Shown here piece by piece: positions 1-9,400 of a DNA stretch of 64,000 bases; within the stretch, counting starts at the first letter, position 1, and every line of letters begins with the position of its first letter. The notes under the pieces are model-generated. The model worked only from the letters and a program-made list of their open reading frames with translations, was not told the origin of the DNA and made no database searches. Origin of the DNA: JAFDZW01 sp964404255 (GTDB lineage: Bacteria > Bacteroidota > Ignavibacteria > Palsa-1295); assembly GCA_964404255.1 (NCBI GenBank), contig CAYOJJ010000006.1, forward strand, positions 62,001-126,000, given 5' to 3'. The position numbers and the translations under genes are program-made.

Positions 1-1
1 T

Positions 2-715
2 GATGCAAAACTGTGGCACCTAAGGAGAGATACTTTCACCGATAACTTGGCATTGTTTCGCCCGTCAAATGTCGAGTTTAAATCAGGTATAGGAGCTGTG
101 CTTAACGTAAAAAAGGAATCCGTCGGCGTTCGAGATTACACTGCTGCATCGTTATCCAGCCAAAACCAATACTTATTCGGAAAATTCGAAGCAACCATCA
201 AAGCATCCAATGTTCCAGGAGTAGTCACTGGACTATTTCTCTACCGCAACTCCCCCCGACAGGAAATAGATATCGAAATTACGGGTAATCGGCCAAACCG
301 GCTCTTGGTTAATGTATTTTACAACCCAGGTACTGAAGGAGCAAACTTTGATTATGGTTATAGAGGAGCTCCGACTTATATTGAATTAGGGTTTGATGCA
401 TCTAAGGAAAGTCATCGCTTTCAAATTGAATGGGATCCGTACGAAATTAGATGGTTGGTTGACGACAACCTCGTTCATAAACGAACTGTATGGAATCCGA
501 CACCTATTCCAGACCTTCCTATGACGTTCCATGTTAATAATTGGGTCTCTCGTTCTGCACAGCTTGCTGGGCGAATTAACAAACGACATCTCCCAGCTAC
601 CTCCATAGTTAGTGAAGTCACACTAACGGCAAATGTCGTCATTCAAAAATCCGAGGACAATGAACCGCAGTTGCAGACCCTTACTAATGTTAACCCAAGT
701 CAGTTTATTCAATGA
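2..715 (+). CDS. GH16-type glycoside hydrolase/lectin-like protein (5' partial)
   Basis: The reading frame is open from base 2 and already encodes family-like sequence (DAKLWHLRRDTF) before the first possible start (TTG at 47), so the true start lies outside the window. The fold is the concanavalin A-like jelly roll of GH16. The catalytic signature ExDxE is present as EIDIEITG at bases 263-277, giving nucleophile, assisting Asp and acid/base Glu. The motif is followed by the usual beta-strands (FHVNNW). The C-terminal part after about base 600 is short and not recognised. GH16 enzymes cut beta-1,3/1,4-glucans or galactans, but the substrate cannot be read here. The stop overlaps the next start (ATGA, 712-715), so translation with the carbamoyltransferase is probably coupled, which suggests a glycan or secondary-metabolite locus. 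Confidence 0.75.
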   Translation, partial: DAKLWHLRRDTFTDNLALFRPSNVEFKSGIGAVLNVKKESVGVRDYTAASLSSQNQYLFGKFEATIKASNVPGVVTGLFLYRNSPRQEIDIEITGNRPNRLLVNVFYNPGTEGANFDYGYRGAPTYIELGFDASKESHRFQIEWDPYEIRWLVDDNLVHKRTVWNPTPIPDLPMTFHVNNWVSRSAQLAGRINKRHLPATSIVSEVTLTANVVIQKSEDNEPQLQTLTNVNPSQFIQ

Positions 716-2346
716 AAATTATATCATTTAATCCCGGTCATGATGGCGCTTTTGTTTACCTCGAAGACGGGCAGTTGATTGCCTCGATTGAAGCTGAGAA
801 AAACTCTCGTTATCGTCACTCGCCGCTTTCTGTGCCAGATGCGTTCAGCATTCTAGGTGAACTTAGAGAGGTGCCGGATGTGCTTTGTAGAGGAGGGTGG
901 TGGCCAGGCAATTCTCTTTCGTCTGAGCAGCGCTCTCTTGCTGGATACTATGGTTTAAGCAACAGTGATATTATCACCGGTCAAAAACGCCTTTTAGGAA
1001 AGAATGTTGATTATTTCTCCTCTTCGCACGAACGATCCCATCTTCTTTGCGCCTTTGGTATGTCAGATTTACCAAAGGGAACCCCCTGCTACGCTCTACT
1101 TTGGGAAGGCGTGATCGGTTCGTTTTACGAAATTGATGCTGAGTTAAATTTGACAAAACTCGCGGATGTTATGCCTGAGCCAGGACATCGATATGCCTTG
1201 CTTTACGGCTTGGCTGACCCAACCTTTGATAAAAAAAATGCAGAATTCTCGCGATTTTCCGACGCAGGGAAGTTAATGGCATTAACTTCATTTTCGAAGA
1301 GAAGCAAACCTACGGATGAGGAGGAAAAGATAATAGAGTTTCTAATGCAAGACACTCTTCATCTAAAGGCATACGAGTGCGAAGCCTTAAGACATTATTG
1401 TCACTATAATGTAGGATTGGATGATGTTGAGTTTCGTAACTTCACAGGTATAGTAAGCGATAGAATATTTGATCGTTTTTATCAGTATGCCAAATTGAAG
1501 ATGAAGAGAAACATGCCGCTGCTCATTACTGGTGGGTGTGGTCTTAATTGTGATTGGAATTCGAAATGGAGCGAGGCTAATCTCTTTTCGGAAATATTTG
1601 TACCACCTGTCGCCAATGATTCAGGGTCAGCTATTGGCACGGCGATTGATGCCCAATTCCATTTCACTGGCAATCCTAAGATAAATTGGAGTGTCTACTC
1701 TGGTCTTGAATTTAATGCTGAGGGCCCATTTGATGCATCATTATTTGACGAGTACGAAACAAGTTATACAATGATTTCTGAAATGCTTGCAAATGATTTG
1801 ATTGTCGGATGGGTAGATGGGAAATATGAAATTGGCCCTCGTGCCTTGGGAAATCGTTCAATTCTTGCTTCACCCTTTCATGAAAGCACTAGAATTCGGC
1901 TAAACGAGATTAAGCAGCGCGAACAGTTTCGCCCAATTGCACCTGTTTGCTTAGAAGAAGATGCTCCAAGATGGTTTAATTGCAATCAGTCTAGCCCATA
2001 TATGCTTTACACGAAGATTGTTTCTACAGATGCTCTCGCTGCGGTGACCCACGTCAATGGTACTGCACGTATACAAACGGTATCTAATAAAACCAACAGC
2101 CACTTATATAAATTGCTTATTGCCTTCAAGGCACTCACTGGCTATGGGGTTTTGTGTAATACTTCTTTGAATTTCAAGGGGAGAGGATTCATAAACAATA
2201 TTGCTGATCTCGCAACATATACAATAGACCACAATTTGGATGGATTTGTAATTGCAGAAAAATGCTATATGTTAAGGAGCTCTAAAAGTTATCAGGCCTA
2301 TCTTAGTATCAAAAATTCAGTACGGCACAGGGAACGCCAAAATTGA
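712..2346 (+). CDS. NodU/CmcH-family carbamoyltransferase
   Basis: 544 residues with both halves of the NodU/TobZ family. The N-terminal Kae1-like domain opens with ISFNPGHDGAF and has the metal-binding HxxxH (H106, H110, in SHERSH). The C-terminal YrdC-like domain has the hallmark GPRALGNRS (residues 375-383) and FRPIAPV. Members transfer carbamoyl from carbamoyl phosphate, through an adenylated intermediate, to a sugar or antibiotic hydroxyl. Where many members have Asp-Gly in the VDG-type strand, this one has WEGVIG, so a usual Asp appears to be Glu. It overlaps the GH16-like gene by 4 nt and ends before a hairpin terminator. The acceptor is unknown; a carbamoylated surface glycan is plausible from context. 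The region is AT-richer than most of the window. Confidence 0.85.
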   Translation: MKIISFNPGHDGAFVYLEDGQLIASIEAEKNSRYRHSPLSVPDAFSILGELREVPDVLCRGGWWPGNSLSSEQRSLAGYYGLSNSDIITGQKRLLGKNVDYFSSSHERSHLLCAFGMSDLPKGTPCYALLWEGVIGSFYEIDAELNLTKLADVMPEPGHRYALLYGLADPTFDKKNAEFSRFSDAGKLMALTSFSKRSKPTDEEEKIIEFLMQDTLHLKAYECEALRHYCHYNVGLDDVEFRNFTGIVSDRIFDRFYQYAKLKMKRNMPLLITGGCGLNCDWNSKWSEANLFSEIFVPPVANDSGSAIGTAIDAQFHFTGNPKINWSVYSGLEFNAEGPFDASLFDEYETSYTMISEMLANDLIVGWVDGKYEIGPRALGNRSILASPFHESTRIRLNEIKQREQFRPIAPVCLEEDAPRWFNCNQSSPYMLYTKIVSTDALAAVTHVNGTARIQTVSNKTNSHLYKLLIAFKALTGYGVLCNTSLNFKGRGFINNIADLATYTIDHNLDGFVIAEKCYMLRSSKSYQAYLSIKNSVRHRERQN

Positions 2347-2427
2347 GACTATCGAGAAGTTGTCGGCAACATTAGAAATAGAAATGTACAAACTGTTTAT
2401 TAAAGACTCTTATTTGAAATAATAACG

Positions 2428-2456
2428 AAGCCGCTCAAACGCGGCTTTTTATTTTG
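2428..2456 (+). terminator. Rho-independent terminator after the carbamoyltransferase
   Basis: Stem AAGCCGC (2428-2434), six-base loop, GCGGCTT (2441-2447), then a T-rich tail TTTATTTT. It lies 80 bp after the carbamoyltransferase stop and separates it from the convergent replication module. Confidence 0.8.
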
Positions 2457-2484
2457 AAATGGGTGCTGCTTTTTAATTAGTATC

Positions 2485-2528
2485 AGGGTCATAGGGTCAA
2501 ACCCCTATAGGTTTGACCCTATGACCCT
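2485..2528. repeat. Perfect 19-bp inverted repeat over the ATPase stop codon
   Basis: Arms 2485-2503 (AGGGTCATAGGGTCAAACC) and 2510-2528 are exact reverse complements around a six-base loop CCTATA. On the minus strand the sequence also contains direct repeats of GGGTCA, starting at about 2536, 2528 and 2520, so the last codons of the minus-strand ATPase gene (PRVKGS, stop) form part of the repeat. There is no T-tract on either side, so a plain terminator is less likely than a protein-binding or recombination site. An extremely stable mRNA 3' hairpin is the simplest alternative. Confidence 0.85.
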
Positions 2529-3610
2529 TTGACCCTGGGGTTGCGGTAGTGCCCTGGGCGTCCTTTGGTTAATCCTTCTCTAATACCTCTTTTGGCAGTG
2601 GAGTGTGATACCTCGAACTGGTCCTGGTAGCGCTGAAGTAATTCCCCATACGGCAGTTCTTCCTCGTCATCCTCAAAGAGGAGGGAGCAATCTCTTTCCG
2701 GTTTATAACTTCCGGGTAGGGTAAAATCGCTGTGGGGCCGTTCGTTGCCGGTGCGGGTAAAGGTAAGGGAGTGCTCATGAAACTGCAATTCGAGCGCTTT
2801 TTCTTTTAGTTTGCCGGAGACTCCATTACCTTTAAGCACCGAAAGGTATCGTATGCCTTCTGCTTCTCCTTTTCTGAGTTCGAGCAGCAATCTCGTTTTT
2901 TGTCCCAGTGCACCGGCGCCTTGTACATGCCGTTGGTTCGGAGCTACGGAATAGGCCGCTTTATTTAAGTGATGGATAAACAAAAGAAGGCATTCGAATT
3001 TATTGGCCAGCAGCGCAAAGGGTTTGAGAAATGCCCGTACATCGGTGTTCGAATTTCCATCCCTGCCGTTAAAGAGATCGCCGTAGCTATCTAAGACGAT
3101 CAGATCCACGGGGTTTGCTGAAAGCATCGTGAACAGGTTCTCTAAGAGGGCCTTGGTATGTATCTGATCGGCAAAGACTATTTGCAGGTGGTCGCGGTTG
3201 CAGCTTGCCGTATGATCTGCGCTAGCCTGCAATTGCTTTGTAAAGGCAAATTGGGTGGTATCGATGCTATCCTCGGTGGAAACATAGATGGCTCTCGAGT
3301 GGCGAAGCGATAAGGGAAAGCCAAGAAATTCGCTGCGGCCAAGGGAAATACTTAAGGCCAGTTCTCGGCAAAACATCGACTTCCCGCTATCGGGAGCACC
3401 GGCAATCGCTGCTAATCCCATCACCGGCATGATAGCGCCCCAGAGGTAGCGGTGCGGGGTGCTCTGGCGCTCGAGTAACTGGCCGAGCGAAAAGATGTAT
3501 TGCTCGGATTCCGATTCATTCTCCGCTTGCTTGAAGAACGAGTCTAAGTCGGCGATAGAAGATTCGGGTTGAAAGATGGAATTCACGGCTTCTTCCGTAC
3601 TGGGGTTCAT
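2519..3610 (-). CDS. RepA/RecA-like AAA ATPase (replicative helicase-type)
   Basis: 363 residues. Walker A is GAPDSGKS (71-78), Walker B is LIVLD ending at D174, and the HHLNK motif (213-217) is typical of RepA-type and phage/plasmid hexameric helicase-like ATPases. The C-terminal 45 residues (YGELLQRYQ onward) look like a winged-helix DNA-binding segment. The gene follows the primase with a 4-nt overlap (start and upstream stop share 3607-3610), so the two form one translational unit. Such pairs are known from mobile genetic elements of Bacteroidota, where they prime and unwind element DNA. The last codons and the stop lie inside a 19-bp inverted repeat. A replication role is inferred from family and context. 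Confidence 0.75.
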   Translation of the reverse strand: MNPSTEEAVNSIFQPESSIADLDSFFKQAENESESEQYIFSLGQLLERQSTPHRYLWGAIMPVMGLAAIAGAPDSGKSMFCRELALSISLGRSEFLGFPLSLRHSRAIYVSTEDSIDTTQFAFTKQLQASADHTASCNRDHLQIVFADQIHTKALLENLFTMLSANPVDLIVLDSYGDLFNGRDGNSNTDVRAFLKPFALLANKFECLLLFIHHLNKAAYSVAPNQRHVQGAGALGQKTRLLLELRKGEAEGIRYLSVLKGNGVSGKLKEKALELQFHEHSLTFTRTGNERPHSDFTLPGSYKPERDCSLLFEDDEEELPYGELLQRYQDQFEVSHSTAKRGIREGLTKGRPGHYRNPRVKGS

Positions 3611-4623
3611 TGGGTGAGTTCTTTCTCTATGTATTCTTTGTAAATGAGATCGGCAGCGTCAAGCCCGTCCGAAGGATCGGTTGTCAGTTTCCATTGGTCA
3701 AGTTTCTCGGCCTGGCAATTGATATCAGTGAGAATCTTGCACGCCTTCTGTGCACCGGTTTCACCGGCAGTATCGCAATCGTATAATACTTTAACGGTTC
3801 TTCCACGAAGGATGAGCGCTTTCTCTTTAGTAAGTCCGTTCGCACCGCCGCTTGCAATCCATATAAATTCCGGTTTATGATGACTTAAAATGATAGCCGT
3901 TTTTTCCGACTCAACAAGAATAATTTGCGTGTTCCGATTATACGGCACCCCGTACCGATTCTTAAATCCCGCACATAACTGATGTTCGCCAAAAAGGCAG
4001 GTGTGAAATCCCTCCGATTTTGAATACAGGAAGGAAGCGGGGGAGTGCTTATCGCGGTGGAAGCCATCCGGTAAATACTTTATTTTCTTGGCGTTGACAT
4101 ATTGTTGCCGGTAATTCTGGTACCAATAGAGCACGGCTCCATCCGAAGCGAAGCCGATATTCCAGTCCGATAAAATGCTTTCTCTGGTCAAGCGGATTAT
4201 TGTCTCAGCAAACGGATGTACTGCGCGAAGCCTTTTAAGCTCCGAGTGCAGGCGTTGGCTTGTAAGCCCTGAACGCTCGTTTGCTTCTGCGGTCGTTAAG
4301 CCACCATCAAACTCCATAATAGCTGCCCTTTCTTCAAATGAGTCGCATTCGGTATTCTGATCTTCGCTAGCGAACCCTACAATGGTTTTGGCCACCTGTT
4401 GCCGATTGATGAATTGCTGCAATTGCTGTGGCCTTGTCTTCTTGCCCTGTTCTCGATGGGCATTCGCCGTATCGGTTATTGGTGGAAAGATGGTACTGTC
4501 ACAGGAAAAGCAATGCCCAAAGTGCTCGTGTCCTTTGAACGCAGCAAAGGCAGTCCGAGCAGCACATCGGGGGCACCGTGTTCTTTTATTTGAATAAGAA
4601 TATGTTGGGAATGCAGTAGCCAT
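3607..4623 (-). CDS. Zinc-ribbon/toprim primase-like protein
   Basis: 338 residues. An N-terminal zinc ribbon uses C17-x2-C20 and C38-x2-C41. The middle (about 60-230) resembles the DUF6371-type region seen beside such ribbons. The C-terminal toprim fold shows VESEKTA (E238) and LYDCD (D282, D284), the acidic residues that bind the catalytic metal in DnaG-type primases. There is no DnaB-interaction domain, as expected for primases of plasmids, phages or satellites. It is the first gene of a two-gene minus-strand unit with the RepA-like ATPase. No integrase, relaxase or capsid gene is near, so it is either a remnant or the edge of a larger element. Primase activity is inferred. Confidence 0.7.
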   Translation of the reverse strand: MATAFPTYSYSNKRTRCPRCAARTAFAAFKGHEHFGHCFSCDSTIFPPITDTANAHREQGKKTRPQQLQQFINRQQVAKTIVGFASEDQNTECDSFEERAAIMEFDGGLTTAEANERSGLTSQRLHSELKRLRAVHPFAETIIRLTRESILSDWNIGFASDGAVLYWYQNYRQQYVNAKKIKYLPDGFHRDKHSPASFLYSKSEGFHTCLFGEHQLCAGFKNRYGVPYNRNTQIILVESEKTAIILSHHKPEFIWIASGGANGLTKEKALILRGRTVKVLYDCDTAGETGAQKACKILTDINCQAEKLDQWKLTTDPSDGLDAADLIYKEYIEKELTQ

Positions 4624-4791
4624 CGGATCCAGCGGTTGCTAAGACAACATGGCCCGAGCCAAGTGCCTATAGCTCGGTGGAGGATTGCGGTTTTTCAAAT
4701 GCATCTGGGCCGAGTTGCCTATTAGTTTGAGACCTAATTTTTAAAATGGTGTCTTACTATACGTGTATATTGTGCAGCAGTATTTCTGGTT

Positions 4792-5355
4792 GTGAAACGC
4801 CGTCAGTTAACCGATGAGGAATTAATAGCAGGGCTGCGTGGGACTCACCGCGAAGCTGAAATCGCATTTACCGAAATCTACAGCCGATATGCACAGCGAA
4901 CCTATGCGTTCATCTTACGAATGATGGGCGATGGTGCCGCCAGTGAAGATATTCTGCAAGAGGTCTTTCTTAAATTCTTCAATGCCACCCGGCAGCAATT
5001 AGTCTTTACTAACCTTCGGGCATTCATTTTTATGATCGCGCGTAACCAGTGTCTTAATTACAAGCGGGATGTGCCGCAAACCGAATCGATCGAGCACATG
5101 GAATTCGTGGTTCACGAATTTTCAGGAGCGATCGAGCAGAATGAGTTACTGCAGTTGGTTACCTTATCGCTGGAGTTACTCGAGATCGAATTTCGAGAAG
5201 CGTTTGTGCTCAAGTATTACCAGGGGTATTCGTATGAGGAGATGTCTCAGCTAACCGGCGATACGATACCGGCACTCAAGAATAGAGTATGGCGGGCCAA
5301 AGAACAAATACGCCGGGCATTGAAACCCTATATAATAGAAGAGCAAAATAAATAG
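4792..5355 (+). CDS. ECF-type RNA polymerase sigma factor
   Basis: 187 residues with only sigma regions 2 and 4, the ECF layout. Region 2 includes EDILQEVFLKFF, the core-binding helix. Region 4 includes FREAFVLKYYQGYSYEEM, then the DNA-recognition helix. The start is GTG at 4792. The anti-sigma factor begins 14 bp after the stop, and the three large surface-protein genes follow with gaps of 14, 9 and 3 bp, so this sigma factor probably controls the whole 12.3-kb unit, including itself. No clear promoter could be picked from the 168 bp upstream. Confidence 0.9.
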   Translation: MKRRQLTDEELIAGLRGTHREAEIAFTEIYSRYAQRTYAFILRMMGDGAASEDILQEVFLKFFNATRQQLVFTNLRAFIFMIARNQCLNYKRDVPQTESIEHMEFVVHEFSGAIEQNELLQLVTLSLELLEIEFREAFVLKYYQGYSYEEMSQLTGDTIPALKNRVWRAKEQIRRALKPYIIEEQNK

Positions 5356-5369
5356 TACTACCTATAGTT

Positions 5370-6431
5370 ATGTCCTACGAAAAACGGATTCACGATTATT
5401 TGGCGGGCGAACTCAGCCCGGAAGAAGAGCGGCGGCTCTTTGACGATCTTTCGGCCCATCCTGAATGGCGGCACGAACTTACTGCTCAATTAAAGATCGA
5501 GCAGGCAGCCCAAAAAGATTTAGGGACGGTTGTTGTCCCGACTGCTGTGACGGCGGCTATTTTTTCCTCCCTGGATTTTGCGGCTCCCGATCAATCTATT
5601 GCTTCACCGGTAAAGACGATGACTGGAGTTACCGGAACAACTATTCTCTCTCGCTTTGGACTCTTTGCTATGGTATCAACGGTGTCGGCTATCATAGCAG
5701 TTGGATGCTTAGTATTTATGCTGTACCGCTCCTCGGAAACTACACCGATCGTACATTCTGCAAGCGCCCCTAACGTTTATTCATCGGTACATGATAGTGT
5801 ACAAACTCACAGTTCTACCTCAGAGCCCAATCAGGTAGTTAAGGCTGCAACTTCGTCGCCTGCCGCCACAAAAGAAATGACGGCATTGAAAACTCCTTTT
5901 ATCAAGACTATCCCCAACGAACCAATGAGGTTCTATTTTGATATCGGAAGATTTTCCTCTGTGGATTATCTCACACAGAAAAAAATCATCGGTGTTGCCG
6001 ACGAAGGAAAAATCTATTGTTCGGAAGATGGAGGCAAATCGTGGGAAATGCAAACGAGCGGGACTTCCAGCGATCTCTATGGAGTACATTTTATCGATAC
6101 CACTCATGGTATTGCTGTCGGTGCGAAGGGTACCGTCTTACATACCAGTACTGCCGGAAGGGAATGGCAAAAAATGTCCAGCGGTACCGAAGCGACGCTG
6201 GCAACGGTTCGCTATGCTAATCGCGATACCGTTTATGCCTGTGGTGCACAGGGGACTATTATTCGGAGCACTTCCAGCGGGATACAATGGCAGCAGCTTG
6301 AAAGTGGTACAACGGCAAATTTATTTAAGATCAGATTTGAAAACGGTTCGACTGGTATTGTCGGCGGCGAACACAATCTGACGCTTGAAACCGATAATGC
6401 CGGTACTACCTGGCATGTGAAACCACAATAA
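5370..6431 (+). CDS. Membrane anti-sigma factor with Ycf48/BNR-like sensor domain
   Basis: 353 residues. The N-terminal 55 residues (DYLAGELSPEEERRLF) are the helical anti-sigma type seen in FecR-like and related regulators, without the HxxxCxxC zinc motif. One membrane helix lies at about 96-119. After a Ser/Thr-rich linker, residues 185-353 contain four propeller-type repeats ending in DGGKSW, TAGREW, SSGIQW and NAGTTW, similar to Ycf48 and BNR repeats. The simplest reading is that the cytoplasmic part holds the ECF sigma factor and the outer repeats sense a ligand or secretion state. It is encoded directly after its presumed sigma partner. Fusion of an anti-sigma domain to a Ycf48-like domain is unusual. 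Confidence 0.8.
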   Translation: MSYEKRIHDYLAGELSPEEERRLFDDLSAHPEWRHELTAQLKIEQAAQKDLGTVVVPTAVTAAIFSSLDFAAPDQSIASPVKTMTGVTGTTILSRFGLFAMVSTVSAIIAVGCLVFMLYRSSETTPIVHSASAPNVYSSVHDSVQTHSSTSEPNQVVKAATSSPAATKEMTALKTPFIKTIPNEPMRFYFDIGRFSSVDYLTQKKIIGVADEGKIYCSEDGGKSWEMQTSGTSSDLYGVHFIDTTHGIAVGAKGTVLHTSTAGREWQKMSSGTEATLATVRYANRDTVYACGAQGTIIRSTSSGIQWQQLESGTTANLFKIRFENGSTGIVGGEHNLTLETDNAGTTWHVKPQ

Positions 6432-6445
6432 TAATCACGATCGTC

Positions 6446-9400
6446 ATGAAAGATATTGCTATGGCTACTCACAGACGAGCTCAATGGTTAGTGCTGGGAT
6501 TATTATTATGCGGAGCAATAAATATTGCTTCGGCTCAGGTCCCGAAGACTATCTCTTATCAGGGAAGAATTCAGCAGGGGACTTCGCTTGTGAGCGGCAA
6601 ACATTTGCTGCACATTGCTTTTTATGATGCCGAGACCGGTGGAACAAAGCTCTACGAAGAATCTCAACAGCAGGAAATCTCCGATGGATTATTCTCGATC
6701 GTGATCGGGACGGTCACTCCTTTCCCTGCTTCTTTGCCATTCGATAAACCATACTTTCTGGCTATAAGTATCGATGGTGCGGATGAACTACTGCCGAGAA
6801 CTCCTATGACGAGTGTTCCTTACTCGCTTAATAGTCATTACGCGGAGTTAGCAAAAGGCCTTACTCCTGATGCGAATGGAGTTGTCACCAGTATTAATGA
6901 ATTAAGCGGAGCTATTCGTATAACGGGTGATAGTACAACTGCTATTACGCAAACCGGTAATATAATTTCTATTCATTCTTTCGGAAGTGGCAGCACAGCT
7001 ACTGCCGGAATTCAATCGATTACGAGCCCGGATAAAACAATTGCAATAACCGGTACTGCCGGGCCAAGCACCACAATCGGTGTTGCCGATAACGCTATTA
7101 CTACCTCAAAGCTCGCTAACGGTGCGGTTACTCTTTCAAAGATAAATCAGAGTGGCGCTAAAATTGGGCAGATCATTAAATGGAATGGCAGCTCCTGGGT
7201 TGCAGCAGATACGACTATTCCTTCTGCTTCGAATCTTATTCCGGGCACAACACCGAATAGCACCCTTAGATGGAATGGTACGCAATGGGTGGAAAATACC
7301 AATCTCCGCAGTGACGCAACTGGCAATACGAGCGTAAATGGCAGTACTACACTCGGTGATGGGACCGGTAATGATGACCTCACTATTCAACCCGGCTCCG
7401 GCGTAGTAAAGATAGCAGGTTTTGGAAAAGGAGTTGTAAAGAGCACGGCGGTGGGAGTTCTTTCAAGCACTGCTCTTGATTTAGCGAACGATGTGACCGG
7501 TATACTATCAGTCTCAAAAGGTGGTACGGGCGTCTCGACTCTTCCTGTAGGTCAACTGCTTGTCGGCAACGGAGTAAACCCAATTAGTACCATGAGCTTA
7601 AATGCCGGTGCAGGAATTGCTATTAGCTCGAATGGCAGCGCGCTAACTATTACTAATATAGATACACTCCAATGGAAACTGCTGGGTAATACTACTATCA
7701 ATCCTGCTACACAATTTTTAGGCACTACCGATCTGAATCCGATCCCATTTCGTACCAATAATATCGAGCACATGCGCCTTGATGCATCGGGAAAACTCGG
7801 TATCGGTACTACGGTGCCATCTCAATTGCTCGAAGTTAGAAATGGAAATATCCTTATTTCGAATTCCGGTACAGCAGGGAGTTTACAGATAGCCGCACCG
7901 GGAAACAGCTTGTCCACTGCTTTTACAACCTCATCTCAAACGGCCGATATAACATATAAATTACCTCCAAGCATTGGCACTGCTAATCAGGCGCTCGCCA
8001 TTGCTTCGGTTTCCGGTACTACCGCTACGCTTGGTTGGGTTAATGCGGCAAGTGCTACGGCCTGGAATCTCATCGGCAATAGCAGCACTACTGCCGGAAC
8101 AAATTTTCTTGGTACCACCGATGATCAGCCACTGTATGTGCAAGTTAAAAATGGCGCGACGGTTTCCAATAGTCTTATTCTCAATCCTAATGGTTCGATC
8201 CAGCATAGCCCAACTCGCAATGCGAGAGGGGCTAGTGCAGTCGATCTTCAGCTCAATGGTGCGGTGGGCACTCATGTGGCCAGCGGTCAGTATTCGGTAC
8301 TATCCGGTGGCAGAAATAATGTAGCGGGAGGGGATGGCTCTGTCGTTGCAGGTGGCGAAGGTAATTCTACCGTTTCAAATTATTCCGTTGTCGGCGGTGG
8401 AGCTTCTTCGGTTGCCGGGGGAAGTTATTCCGTTGTAAGCGGAGGAAATTTAAACAGTGCCAGTGGTGCACTCTCATCGGTGATCGGTGGAATAGCTAAC
8501 GAGTCATTTGGTGCTCGTTCGTCAGTTCTTGGAGGCGGCTATTTAAAGTTAGGTGCCAATAGTGTCGGCTATAATTATGAATCCGGGACTACTATAACCA
8601 ATATCAGTGCTCTGAGCAATCTGGCATATTTTGGTAATGTCGATATGATGATCGGTAATACCGATAATACTGCGCGTGAGCTTCGCTTCTACGAACCTAA
8701 TACGTCCTTCACGTATACTGCTACAAACTTCAGCTCCTTCAAAGCCGGCACACAGGCAAGCGATATTATTTATATACTTCCAACTTCACAACCAACGGCT
8801 AATCAGGTTCTTTCGGCAACTTCTATAACAGGATCAGGGCCGTATACTATTGGGCTTGGTTGGACGAACAGTGCTAATGCAGCCTGGAATCTTACAGGTA
8901 ATAGTGGGACGACGGATGGCACAAATTTTCTCGGCACTACTGATAACGTCCCATTCACTATTCGTGCAAATAATATACGGGCATTTCGGATAGAGCCGTT
9001 TGCAGGTGCAGTAAACATTATTGCGGGAATAAATACTAATAGTGTCGGAAGTGGATTTTCTGGAGCTACAATTTCCGGAGGAGGATCAACCTTTAGTCCA
9101 AATACTATTTCAAATTATTTTGCTACAATATCTGGTGGCGCCCAGAATACTGTTACGGCCAATGGAGGAGTGGTTGCCGGTGGTCAGGTGAATGCCGCAG
9201 GTGGTTCGGTTGGTTCTACGGTTAGCGGTGGTTTTTATAATACTGCAAGCGGTTCATTATCTAGTATTGCCGGAGGTTCGAGTTTAAAAGTTGGAAATCT
9301 TAGTTTCGGATTCAATGGTGAGCAATATAGCATCAATCCAAGTACTACTATAACAGACATCTCTTCGCATTCAAATACCGCTTATTTCGGAAATGTGGAC

